A program made the translations under genes and the position numbers. This document shows positions 9,375 through 17,463 of a DNA stretch of 64,000 nucleotides, piece by piece; within the stretch, counting starts at the first letter, position 1, and each line of letters begins with the position of its first letter. Source of the DNA: Dyadobacter fermentans (GTDB lineage Bacteria > Bacteroidota > Bacteroidia > Cytophagales > Spirosomataceae); contig NZ_JAHXBN010000028.1 of the NCBI RefSeq assembly GCF_019924045.1, positions 1-64,000 on the forward strand. The letters run 5' to 3'. Below the pieces are notes generated by a model, which saw only the letters and a list, made by a program, of their open reading frames with translations, had not been told where the DNA came from and searched no databases.

Positions 9375-10775
9375 ATGTCTAAGAGTAACAAGTACGAGTA
9401 CGTTGAAATTACCGATTTTGCGGCAGAAGGCAAATGTATATTTAAATCGGAAGACGGCGTAATCTTTGTGGAAGGTAATGTGGCTCCCGGTGACATCGTC
9501 GATCTTCAGGTGGTTCGTACCAAGAAAAAATTGAAGGAGGCCATCGTTACCAAAATCCATTCTCAATCGGCTTTACGTACGGAACCCTATTGCGAACATT
9601 TCGGGGTATGCGGGGGCTGTAAGTGGCAGCACATTAGCTATGAGCATCAGCTCAGGTTCAAAAGGCAGCAGGTTGTGGATCATTTTGAAAGGATAGGAAA
9701 GATCAGGAATGTTGAGATTAACGAGATTATCGCTGCCCCTAAGACTGAATACTATCGCAATAAGTTGGAATTCACTTTCTCAAATTGGCGGTGGCTAACC
9801 AAGGAGCAGCTCGATTCGGGACAGCAGTTTGCCAAAACCGCGCTGGGCTTTCACGTACCAAAGCGCTTTGATAAAATATTCACCGTAGACCATTGCCATC
9901 TCCAACCTGATCCGTCGAATGCGATCCGGAACTCGCTGCACCGGTTTTCGGAGGAAAAAGGGTATCCTTATTACGACGTACGTTTTAATGTAGGCGTCAT
10001 GCGCAACGTGATCATCCGTACAGCCAATTCTGGCGACGTGATGGTGATCGTGCAGTTCGGTGAGCAAAACGATGAAATTATCGGGGAGGTGATGGCATTT
10101 TTGCATCAAAACCATCCTGAAATCACTTCGCTGAACTATATCGTAAACCTGAAAGGGAATGATTCTTACCAGGACCAGGAAGTGATCCATTACGCTGGCG
10201 AAAAGGTGATCCGCGAAACGATGGAGGACCTGACGTTCCTGGTCGGACCGAAATCGTTCTATCAAACGAACTCGGAGCAGGCTTACAAGCTGTTCAGTGT
10301 GGCGCGCGAGTATGCACAACTCACGGGTAATGAATCGGTTTATGACCTGTATACCGGCACCGGTACCATTGCCAATTTCGTGGCCCGCAGCGCGAAGAAA
10401 GTGGTAGGGGTAGAATATGTGGAAGCAGCCGTGCAGGACGCACGCATTAACTCTCAGTTGAACGGCATTACTAACACGTCGTTTTTTGCAGGCGATATGC
10501 GCGCCATCATGAACGAGAGCTTCCTGCATACGCACGGGCGCCCGGACGTGATCATTACCGATCCGCCACGCGCCGGAATGGACGTGCCGGTGATCGAAAC
10601 GATCCTGAAAGCCGCTCCCGACCGTATCGTGTACGTGAGTTGCAATACAGCCACACAGGCGCGCGACCTGGCATTAATGGCCGACGATTATGAAGTAACA
10701 CGTGTACAACCCGTAGATATGTTCCCAAATACGCATCACGTGGAGAACGTGGCATTGCTTGTTCGGCGTAGTTAA
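9375..10775 (+). CDS. rlmD: 23S rRNA (uracil-C5)-methyltransferase, RlmD type
   Basis: This 466-residue SAM-dependent enzyme of the RumA/TrmA family is predicted to methylate U1939 of 23S rRNA. An N-terminal TRAM domain (about 1-65) is followed by the iron-sulfur cysteines in CEHFGVCGGCKWQH (about 73-86). The Rossmann core shows DLYTGTGTIANF and the catalytic cysteine loop YVSCNTATQARDL near the C-terminus. The start at 9375 matches the expected TRAM start. Bacteroidota often carry RlmD/RlmCD-like paralogues, so the exact uracil is inferred. The gene stands alone, 65 bases from the divergent secreted protein. Confidence 0.9.
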   Translation: MSKSNKYEYVEITDFAAEGKCIFKSEDGVIFVEGNVAPGDIVDLQVVRTKKKLKEAIVTKIHSQSALRTEPYCEHFGVCGGCKWQHISYEHQLRFKRQQVVDHFERIGKIRNVEINEIIAAPKTEYYRNKLEFTFSNWRWLTKEQLDSGQQFAKTALGFHVPKRFDKIFTVDHCHLQPDPSNAIRNSLHRFSEEKGYPYYDVRFNVGVMRNVIIRTANSGDVMVIVQFGEQNDEIIGEVMAFLHQNHPEITSLNYIVNLKGNDSYQDQEVIHYAGEKVIRETMEDLTFLVGPKSFYQTNSEQAYKLFSVAREYAQLTGNESVYDLYTGTGTIANFVARSAKKVVGVEYVEAAVQDARINSQLNGITNTSFFAGDMRAIMNESFLHTHGRPDVIITDPPRAGMDVPVIETILKAAPDRIVYVSCNTATQARDLALMADDYEVTRVQPVDMFPNTHHVENVALLVRRS

Positions 10776-10776
10776 G

Positions 10777-10840
10777 GGGAAAGGGTCAGGTGTTGTCAAG
10801 GATTGTCAAGCGTTGTCATGACTAGCCCCTAGTTGGGGCT
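10777..10840. repeat. TTGTCA word array and hairpin after rlmD
   Basis: Directly after the rlmD stop comes GGTCAGGTGTTGTCA, then GATTGTCAAG and CGTTGTCATG, three ten-base variants of one word. The same word family returns at 22169-22283. It is followed by AGCCCC-TAGT-TGGGGCT (about 10824-10840), a short hairpin that could help end the rlmD transcript. Confidence 0.6.
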
Positions 10841-10855
10841 GCCCCAAAAGCAAAA

Positions 10856-12628
10856 GAGGGTGTCTCAATTCAAAACTGAGGCACCCTCTTTCTTTTGATT
10901 TCTAATAACTAAGAATTGACGGTCAAAGTCTCGGATCAAAAGCTAACGCTGTTGTTTGTGCGATCCAGGTAAAATAGCCCCCTTAGGCGGCCCTTTTCCT
11001 GATATTGTGAGCCATTGCGACCAATCCCCACTCAATTTCGACCTTCTGTTTACCTCGGAGCATAAACCGACGGAAGTTGTGGTTATTTTTAATGTTTCCG
11101 AAGACAGGTTCTACGTCCCAACACCGCTTCTTTCGTTTGATAACTCCTTCTTCACTTTTTAGCAGCTGGTCGGCTTGCTGCTTTTGCCTTTCCAGGTTTA
11201 CGTTGACCTGGATGATTCGGTCATTTTGTGATTTATGACAAGCTCCATTCAAAGGGCAACTCTGACAGTTTTGGGCTTTGTAAAGTCTTACGGTTTGCTC
11301 AAAACCTGTCGTTGTTTTCCTTGTTCTGTTGCCGATATAACTCATTTTCTGACCCATCGGACAGATATAATAGTCTCGCTCTGAGTTGTAGTAAATCTTG
11401 TCAGCTGCGAAAGGATACTTTTTGTTGAAGGCTTGGTTCTGGCGTTTGTCAAACAGGCCGTACTTGACAAAGGCAGTTATCTTTTTTTCTTCGAGCAATG
11501 TGTAGTTCTCTTCCGAGCCGTAACCGGCATCGGCTGTCAGAGACTTCGGGGCAGCACCAAAGCTTCTTTCATGTTGTTCCAGGTGGCCTGCCAGCGTATT
11601 GGTATCGGTCGTGTTAGGATGGATTGTGTAATTTACAATGAACTGGTTGGAGGTTGATATCTGCACATTGTAAGCTGCTTTGAGCTGCCCATTGCGCATA
11701 TGATCCTCCTTTAGTTTCATAAATGTTGCGTCCGGATCGGTCTTGCTATAACTGTTACGCCCGCCTAAAATAGCCTCCTGTTGCTCGTAACGGGCGATAT
11801 TCACCGGATAGTGCTTGGTTACATAGCCCAGTTTTGCCTTCATTTTCTTATCAATGCCTTCCTTTTTGCCTAGCACCTGGTTGAGCGTATCGACCGTATC
11901 CTGGACTTTTTCTTTGTTGATCGTAGTTAGATCAGGCGGTTCGGGCAGGTTGTCCTCACCGGCAGCCACGCTCTGCGCATACGCCCAGATATCGGCCAGC
12001 TGCTTTTCCATTTTCTCTTTATTGGTGGCAATGGCGCGCTTCCAGACGAAAGTATATTTGTTAGCATTGGCTTCGATTTTAGTCCCATCAGTATATACTT
12101 CCTAGATGCTCAAATAGCCTTCTTGGGCAAGCAGACTAACCACCTGCTCAAAAATAGTCCGAAACGTATCCTTTAACCGCACGCCCCGGAATCGGTTGAT
12201 GGTATTGTGATCAGGGAAGCTCATCGAGCTCAAAAACCGCCGGGCGGCCCCGATGAAGTAAATGCTCTCTCTACAAGCTGCTTCGAGCTTCCTGCTCGAA
12301 TAGATATTGCTCATATAGCCAAACACGAGCACTTTCAGAAGCATTTGAGGATGATAGCCTGCCGAACCTGAATAATAGTAAGCAGCATTGAGCGGCTCTA
12401 AATTAATTCGGTTGATCACATCGTTGACTACCCGGACGACATGTCCTTTGGGAATCAGTTCATCCAAACTTGGAGGAAGCAGCATCAATTGCTGCTGGTG
12501 ATATGGCTTAAAACTAGGTTGCCGACGGCCCATTTTTCGTGAATTGCTTATATCTAAAGATAATCAATTCATCGGATCTACACAAACCCTAAAAACGCAA
12601 AAAAGGCTGCCTCATTTGAGACAGCCTC
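10856..12628 (-). mobile_element. IS1182-family insertion sequence, copy 1
   Basis: The two ends are inverted repeats: GAGGGTGTCTCAA at 10856 and the reverse complement reading GAGGCTGTCTCAA at 12628. Each end continues into a self-complementary second half (TGAGGCA...CCTC), so each terminus is itself a hairpin. The 1773-bp length fits the family. No certain target duplication is seen. The element abuts a second IS1182-family transposase gene on the other strand. Confidence 0.8.
10983..12533 (-). pseudogene. IS1182-family transposase interrupted by one in-frame TAG
   Basis: One continuous frame of 516 codons is broken only by TAG at 12102-12104. The upstream 143 residues (N-terminal DUF772-type domain, PSLDELIPKGHVVRVVND) and the downstream part resume in frame: EVYTDGTKIEANANKY follows the stop, then the IS4-like DDE core, the cysteine region (CPMGQK, NCQSCPLNGAC) and IEWGLVAMAHNIRK at the end. 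A CAG-to-TAG change is the simplest explanation. The element is probably inactive unless the amber codon is read through or the long 342-residue part starts separately at 12011. Confidence 0.88.
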
Positions 12629-12637
12629 TTTTTTTGT
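12597..12637. terminator. Hairpin at the junction of the two IS1182 elements
   Basis: The arms AGGCTGCCTCA and TGAGACAGCCT surround a very short loop and end in an 8-base T run. It is the right end of IS1182 copy 1. On the plus strand it would also stop incoming transcription 27 bases before the second transposase. Confidence 0.6.
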
Positions 12638-12663
12638 ATTTTTAATTACGACATTAGAAATAC

Positions 12664-14253
12664 ATGGGCAAGATAAAAAAATCTGTTGTTTTTAAAGAAT
12701 ATACCCCCGGGCAATTGCTATTGTTGCCTCCTTCGTTGGAAGAATTAATCCCACAGGCACATTTGGTACGGGTTGTCAACCAGGTTGTCGAACGAATGGA
12801 TATCAGCGAGCTGATCAACCTTTATGAAGGCGGCGGTACCAGCGCCTACCATCCACGGATGCTGCTGAAAGTGCTGTTGTATGCGTATTGCATGAAAATA
12901 TACACTGGCAGGAAGATAGCATGTGCCTTGGCGCAGGATATCCATTTTTTCTGGTTAAGTGGCATGTCCCGCCCCGACTTCCGGACAATCAACCGGCGCT
13001 CCGGCGCCCGGTTTCGCAGCGGCAAAGCCAAAGACGCCATCCAGGTCTTGTTCAGCTCGATGCTGGTGTTTTTGATGGAGCATGGCTATATCAGAATGGA
13101 AAACTACTTCTGTGACGGCAGTACTTTTTCGGCCGATGCTAATAAGCACAAAATGGTCTGGAAGAAGAACGCGCAGCGTTACAAGGCTTCGGCAGAACAA
13201 AAATGCAGGCAGCTGCTCAAAGAGATTGATGCATTAAATGCGGTTGAAGATGCGGCTTATGGCAACAAAGACCTGGAAGAATACGGCCCTGGGCCCATCA
13301 GCCAACAAGTTATCGCTGATCAGATCGAGCAGCTCAATGAGAAGGTGAAGGGTCTCACCAGTAAAAAGACGAAACGGAAAGCCCAGGGCCTGGGCAAGAA
13401 ACTGGCGCAGGCCGCAGACCGGGCCCGGCAGTATGATGATCAAATCCAAACCGCAGGTGCCCGCAGCGGCTACAATTTGACCGATCCGGACGCGAGTGCG
13501 ATAATGATGAAAAACAAGGTGGAGGTACTGCCGGCCTACAATGTACTGGCGGGTTGTGAAGACCAGTTTATCACCGGCATAAGCCTGCACCAGAATACCC
13601 ACGACGGCACGTGCTTCAAAGAGCATGTAACGCAGATATCAGCCCAGCAGCCCGCCCCTGTTGAAAATATCATTGCAGACAGCATCTTCGGCACAGAAGA
13701 GAACTATGAATTGCTGGAAAACAAAGGGATAAACAGCTACCTGAAATTCCCCTGGTTCCACGGTGAGCAGAAGAAAAAGTATCAAAACACCCCTTTTCTA
13801 AAAGACAACTTTCACTACGATACTGCCTGGGATACCTATACTTGCCCTAATAACCAGACGCTCAGCCTGCAACGCAGCTGTAAACAAACGCATAAACGGA
13901 CAGGTTATCAATCACAGATCAAAGAATACGAATGCAGCAGTTGCGCGGGTTGCCCGTTTTATGAGCGTTGCTGCAAATCCGAGCAGGGTGCCAACCGGAT
14001 TATCAAAGTCAACCAAAAACTTGATAACTACAAGCAGCAAGCCCGGGTGAACCTTAATTCACAGAAAGGCTTCCAGCTCCGGAAACAACGAAGTATTGAA
14101 ATAGAGACTTGTTTTGGTGACATAAAAGCTAATATGGGCTTCCGCCGGTTCCACCTCAGGGGCCTCAAAAAGGTAACCGCCGAGTTCACCCTGGTCGCTA
14201 TGGCCCATAACCTGCGAAAACTGCACCTCAAACAACAAAAAGCGGCTGCATAG
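12664..14253 (+). CDS. IS1182-family transposase, copy 2 (intact)
   Basis: This complete 529-residue transposase resembles copy 1 but is clearly a different subtype (PSLEELIPQAHLVRVVNQ; YFCDGSTFSADANKHKMVWKKN). It has an N-terminal DUF772 domain, a lysine/glutamine-rich helical insert (about 170-260), a DDE core with GARSGYNLTDPDASAIMMK and ADSIFGTEENYELL, a cysteine cluster (CSSCAGCPFYERCC), and RSIEIETCFGDIKANMGFRRF containing the last catalytic glutamate. The frame is open and looks functional. It faces away from copy 1 with 130 bases between the starts. Confidence 0.9.
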   Translation: MGKIKKSVVFKEYTPGQLLLLPPSLEELIPQAHLVRVVNQVVERMDISELINLYEGGGTSAYHPRMLLKVLLYAYCMKIYTGRKIACALAQDIHFFWLSGMSRPDFRTINRRSGARFRSGKAKDAIQVLFSSMLVFLMEHGYIRMENYFCDGSTFSADANKHKMVWKKNAQRYKASAEQKCRQLLKEIDALNAVEDAAYGNKDLEEYGPGPISQQVIADQIEQLNEKVKGLTSKKTKRKAQGLGKKLAQAADRARQYDDQIQTAGARSGYNLTDPDASAIMMKNKVEVLPAYNVLAGCEDQFITGISLHQNTHDGTCFKEHVTQISAQQPAPVENIIADSIFGTEENYELLENKGINSYLKFPWFHGEQKKKYQNTPFLKDNFHYDTAWDTYTCPNNQTLSLQRSCKQTHKRTGYQSQIKEYECSSCAGCPFYERCCKSEQGANRIIKVNQKLDNYKQQARVNLNSQKGFQLRKQRSIEIETCFGDIKANMGFRRFHLRGLKKVTAEFTLVAMAHNLRKLHLKQQKAAA

Positions 14254-14256
14254 CAA

Positions 14257-14307
14257 GCAAAAAGGGTCAAAAAACACTCCTAAGAGCAGATTATTGACCC
14301 TTTTTGC
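14257..14307 (+). terminator. Hairpin downstream of the IS1182 copy 2 transposase
   Basis: A perfect 14-bp stem GCAAAAAGGGTCAA / TTGACCCTTTTTGC closes a 23-base loop just after the transposase stop. It may double as the right terminal structure of the element. The left partner near 12597 is similar only in shape, so I could not fix the element ends. Confidence 0.6.
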
Positions 14308-14365
14308 AAATTCTGGCTTCTATAAGTCTGAAAAATCTAAAACGGCCGATTAACAGCCAACTTGA

Positions 14366-14469
14366 CTCGGGACTTTTTAGTCAGCCCCGAGCGTCACACG
14401 GTCTCTGACCGCAACGTCACGCAAAGCCGGTCGGAGACCGGCATACACTCGGACGTAGTCACAGACTAC
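14366..14469. repeat. Row of four REP-like hairpins
   Basis: No gene lies between 14254 and 14648. Within it are four successive perfect small palindromes: GACT-TTTT-AGTC (14371-14382, inside a longer CTCGGG/CCCCGAG stem), CGGTC-TCT-GACCG (14399-14411), GCCGGTC-GGA-GACCGGC (14426-14442) and GTAGTC-ACA-GACTAC (14455-14469). Three of the four loops are 3 bases long. The layout resembles REP/BIME elements mobilised by RAYT transposases, but no RAYT gene is in the window. Confidence 0.65.
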
Positions 14470-14519
14470 ACCCAACTCTCAAGTGAATCCACCAGCCACA
14501 ACGCCTGACTACAAATGAC

Positions 14520-14558
14520 AAAAAAGGCTGGAATGAGCGATCATTTCCGGCCTTTTTG
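14520..14558. terminator. Bidirectional hairpin
   Basis: AAAAAAGGCTGGAATGA and TCATTTCCGGCCTTTTT pair with one mismatch around GCGA, with A and T runs on the two outer sides. It could end transcription arriving from dnaB (minus) or from the IS side (plus). Confidence 0.6.
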
Positions 14559-14578
14559 CTATTTGTTCAGATCAATGG

Positions 14579-14645
14579 CGCTTTAAGCGGTAGGCTTTAG
14601 GCTTTAAGCAGTAGGCTTTAAGCTTATTGCTTATAGCTTATAGCC
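14579..14645. repeat. GGCTTTAAGC word array after dnaB
   Basis: Immediately past the dnaB stop codon, shuffled copies of TAGGCTTTAAGC, GGCTTTAGG and GCTTATAGC fill 67 bases. The word AGGCTTTA occurs three times. It is self-complementary in part (GCTTTAAGC), so hairpins are possible. Confidence 0.65.
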
Positions 14646-14648
14646 TTT

Positions 14649-16268
14649 TCAAAACGGCGGTTCGCTATCCGGCCCTTTGTAATCGAAGTTGCTCAAATCA
14701 TTAGCCCGGCTGCGGAGTGTTCCACCCATGGCCGGCGCCGTTGGTTTAGCCTGGCTTTCAAAAGAGGAGATCGGGTTCGAAGTCTGGATCGGGCGATCGA
14801 TCGAGAATGGGGCAGGTGTGAAGCCTGAATCGAGGTCGGCGAATTTGGTGTATTTACCAATAAAGCGAAGTTGAATGGTATCCAGCGAACCTGCACGGTT
14901 TTTAGCCAGAATTACCTCACCTACACCCGCGACCGAGTTACCCGCTTCGTCTTCCGTAATGCCGTAGTATTCAGGACGGTAAAGGAATATTACCATATCC
15001 GCATCCTGCTCGATGGAACCGGATTCCCTCAAATCGGAGAGCTGTGGGCGTTTTTCACCGCCACGCGTTTCAACGGCCCGGCTCAGCTGCGACAGCGCGA
15101 TGACCGGTACGTCGAGTTCTTTCGCCAGGTTTTTCAACGATCGCGAGATCATTGCAATTTCCTGTTCGCGGTTACCCGGGCTCTTACCGCCTGTATCGCC
15201 GGTCATAAGCTGCAAGTAGTCGATTACGATCATCTGAATGTCGTGCTGCGCTTTCAGACGGCGGCATTTGGCACGCAGTTCGAGGACTGAAAGGGCAGGG
15301 GTATCGTCGATGTAAATGGGGGCATTGGTAAGCCGGTGAATACGGTGGTGCAACTGCTCCCATTCGTGCGGCGCGAGGCTTCCTTTACGGATTTTTTCAC
15401 TATCGATCTCAGCCTCCGCGGAAATCAAACGATTGACGAGCTGTACCGAGGACATCTCCAAAGAGAATATCGCTACCGGGATATTGAAATCCACCGCCGC
15501 ATTCCGGAGTGAGGAAACGACGAATGCCGTTTTACCCATACCGGGACGTGCCGCGAGGATCATCAATTCCGTCTTTTGCCAGCCGGAAGTCAGCCTGTCG
15601 AGCGCGCTGAAACCGGATGGTACACCCGTAAGACCGTCCTTATTATTCTTTTTCTGGTCGAGTTCGGCCAGCGCCTGGCGCATGAGCGCACCCATGTCGG
15701 CGTAGTTTTTCTTGATATTGGATTCCGAAATCGCGAAAAGCGATTGTTCCGTTTTGTCCAGCAACCGGAACACGTCGGTCGTATCTTCATAAGCCTCGCG
15801 CTGGATCTCGGAGGATACTTTGATGAGTTCCCTTTTGATATAAGCCTGCGAGATAATGCGGGCGTGGAATTCGATGTTGGCCGCCGAGTTGACCTTGCTG
15901 GTCAGCTCCATGATGTACGACGCCCCACCGACCAGCTCCAGCTCTCCGGTACTGCGCAATTTGGCCGTAACCGTGAGCATATCTATGGGCTCTGAGTCGG
16001 CGAAGAGCGTGACGATCGCGCTGTAAATACGGACATGCGACTCCTTGTAAAAACTATCCGGGCGGAGGATATCCGCCACCGCCGTGAGCGCATCTTTTTC
16101 GATCATCAGAGCACCCAAAACCGCCTCTTCCAGGTCGATGGCCTGGGGGGGTAATTTGCTGAAATTCTGATCGTTGGATGGCGTTCTCGGAGCAAAAGCG
16201 CGCTTGGTACCGTTGCCGGCTTTGGAGCTGCTCCTGGGGTAGCTGTTAGATGCCTTTTCGTTTTCCAT
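14649..16268 (-). CDS. dnaB: Replicative DNA helicase DnaB
   Basis: This 539-residue hexameric helicase unwinds DNA ahead of the replisome and contacts primase through its N-terminal domain. A basic, low-complexity leader (about 1-35) precedes the N-terminal DnaB domain (PPQAIDLEEAVLGALMIEK), a linker, and the RecA-like motor with Walker A (AARPGMGKTAFV), Walker B (IQMIVIDYLQLM) and LSQLSRAVETR. Ordinary length, no intein. The C-terminal tail (about 490-539) is variable. A TAACTTTG -7 box lies only a few bases upstream of the ATG, which would give an extremely short 5' leader. Confidence 0.96.
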   Translation of the reverse strand: MENEKASNSYPRSSSKAGNGTKRAFAPRTPSNDQNFSKLPPQAIDLEEAVLGALMIEKDALTAVADILRPDSFYKESHVRIYSAIVTLFADSEPIDMLTVTAKLRSTGELELVGGASYIMELTSKVNSAANIEFHARIISQAYIKRELIKVSSEIQREAYEDTTDVFRLLDKTEQSLFAISESNIKKNYADMGALMRQALAELDQKKNNKDGLTGVPSGFSALDRLTSGWQKTELMILAARPGMGKTAFVVSSLRNAAVDFNIPVAIFSLEMSSVQLVNRLISAEAEIDSEKIRKGSLAPHEWEQLHHRIHRLTNAPIYIDDTPALSVLELRAKCRRLKAQHDIQMIVIDYLQLMTGDTGGKSPGNREQEIAMISRSLKNLAKELDVPVIALSQLSRAVETRGGEKRPQLSDLRESGSIEQDADMVIFLYRPEYYGITEDEAGNSVAGVGEVILAKNRAGSLDTIQLRFIGKYTKFADLDSGFTPAPFSIDRPIQTSNPISSFESQAKPTAPAMGGTLRSRANDLSNFDYKGPDSEPPF

Positions 16269-16275
16269 ATTAAGA

Positions 16276-16306
16276 CAAAGTTAATCATTGGAGGCCTTCA
16301 ACGAAA
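16276..16306 (-). promoter_or_regulatory. Candidate dnaB promoter
   Basis: On the minus strand a perfect TAnnTTTG box (TAACTTTG, 16276-16283) is preceded 20 bases upstream by TTT. The predicted start site falls within a few bases of the dnaB ATG at 16268. Either dnaB is nearly leaderless or translation starts further in. Confidence 0.4.
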
Positions 16307-16515
16307 GGGGCGGCGGGGAGTTTGGCGCAATAATTTTTTTTCTGCCGCACGACTTTTTTGTGCGTGTCTGATAATGAAAGACTTGGTCGGGAAACGGGAA
16401 TTTTTTCGCCCGGGATTTGGATGGATAATTGTTTTTTCGACGATTATGTTTTACAAATGTTGGTTATTATTACTAAATTTTACAAACGATAGAGAAACAT
16501 TAAACACTGACTCAT

Positions 16516-17463
16516 TTGCTGGAAAAAATCATCACACTCGAAGACGTATCCATGGTCGATTTTCTGGGCATTCACAATTCGAATATCAAGGAAGTTGCCG
16601 CCGCTTTCCCCGAAAGTAAAATCATTTCACGCGGAAACGAGATCCGCATCCAGGGGACTGCCCCCGAAATTATCCGAATCACAGATGTAATCGACTCACT
16701 TCTGGCGCATTATCAGAAGTATGGAAAAATAACCAACGACAACGTCAAAGGCTACCTGAACGGCATCGCTAAAATGCCCGCAGCCACCGGCGAGGACGAC
16801 GATGACGTGATCCTCTATGGCAACAAGGGGCTTGTCGTGAAAGCCAAAACGCCCAACCAGAAACTCCTGGTGGAGCAGGCCGGTAAATACGACCTCGTGT
16901 TTGCGATTGGCCCGGCCGGTACCGGAAAAACCTATACCGCGGTAGCCATTGCGGTAAGGGCATTGAAAAACAAGGAAGTACGCAAGATCATCATCACGCG
17001 TCCGGCGGTAGAGGCGGGTGAAAACCTGGGTTTTTTGCCGGGTGACCTGAAAGAGAAGATCGATCCCTACCTGCGCCCGATCTACGACGCGCTCGATGAT
17101 ATGATTGCGCCGGAAAAGCTGAAATTGTACCTGGAAAGCCGGGTGATCGAAATCGCGCCGCTTGCTTACATGCGGGGACGTACGCTGAACAATGCATTCA
17201 TCCTGCTCGACGAAGCCCAGAATACCACGCCGATGCAGATGAAGATGTTCCTGACCCGGATGGGCCCGAGTTCGAAGGCGATCATTACCGGTGATAAGTC
17301 GCAGATTGACCTTCCGAAAAACCTTAAATCGGGGCTGATCGACTCTCTGACGGTTTTGAAGGGAATTAAAGGGATCAGTTTCGTAGAACTGGACGGTTCT
17401 GACGTTGTACGGCACCGTTTGGTGAAGGACATTCTTGCTGCTTATGAAAAATCGGAAAAGTAG
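16516..17463 (+). CDS. phoH: PhoH-family P-loop ATPase
   Basis: This is a 315-residue ATPase of the PhoH/PhoL family, cytoplasmic and linked by family knowledge to RNA metabolism. Its ATPase core shows Walker A GPAGTGKTYTA, RPAVEAGENLGFLPGDL, AYMRGRTLNNAFILLDEAQN (Walker B) and MGPSSKAIITGDKSQIDLP. An N-terminal KH-like region includes LEKIITLEDVSMVDFLG. That segment is conserved in the family and requires the TTG start at 16516, because a stop codon lies 15 bases upstream in frame; the first ATG at 16552 would cut it off. The next gene's ATG sits inside its 3' end. Confidence 0.92.
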   Translation: MLEKIITLEDVSMVDFLGIHNSNIKEVAAAFPESKIISRGNEIRIQGTAPEIIRITDVIDSLLAHYQKYGKITNDNVKGYLNGIAKMPAATGEDDDDVILYGNKGLVVKAKTPNQKLLVEQAGKYDLVFAIGPAGTGKTYTAVAIAVRALKNKEVRKIIITRPAVEAGENLGFLPGDLKEKIDPYLRPIYDALDDMIAPEKLKLYLESRVIEIAPLAYMRGRTLNNAFILLDEAQNTTPMQMKMFLTRMGPSSKAIITGDKSQIDLPKNLKSGLIDSLTVLKGIKGISFVELDGSDVVRHRLVKDILAAYEKSEK

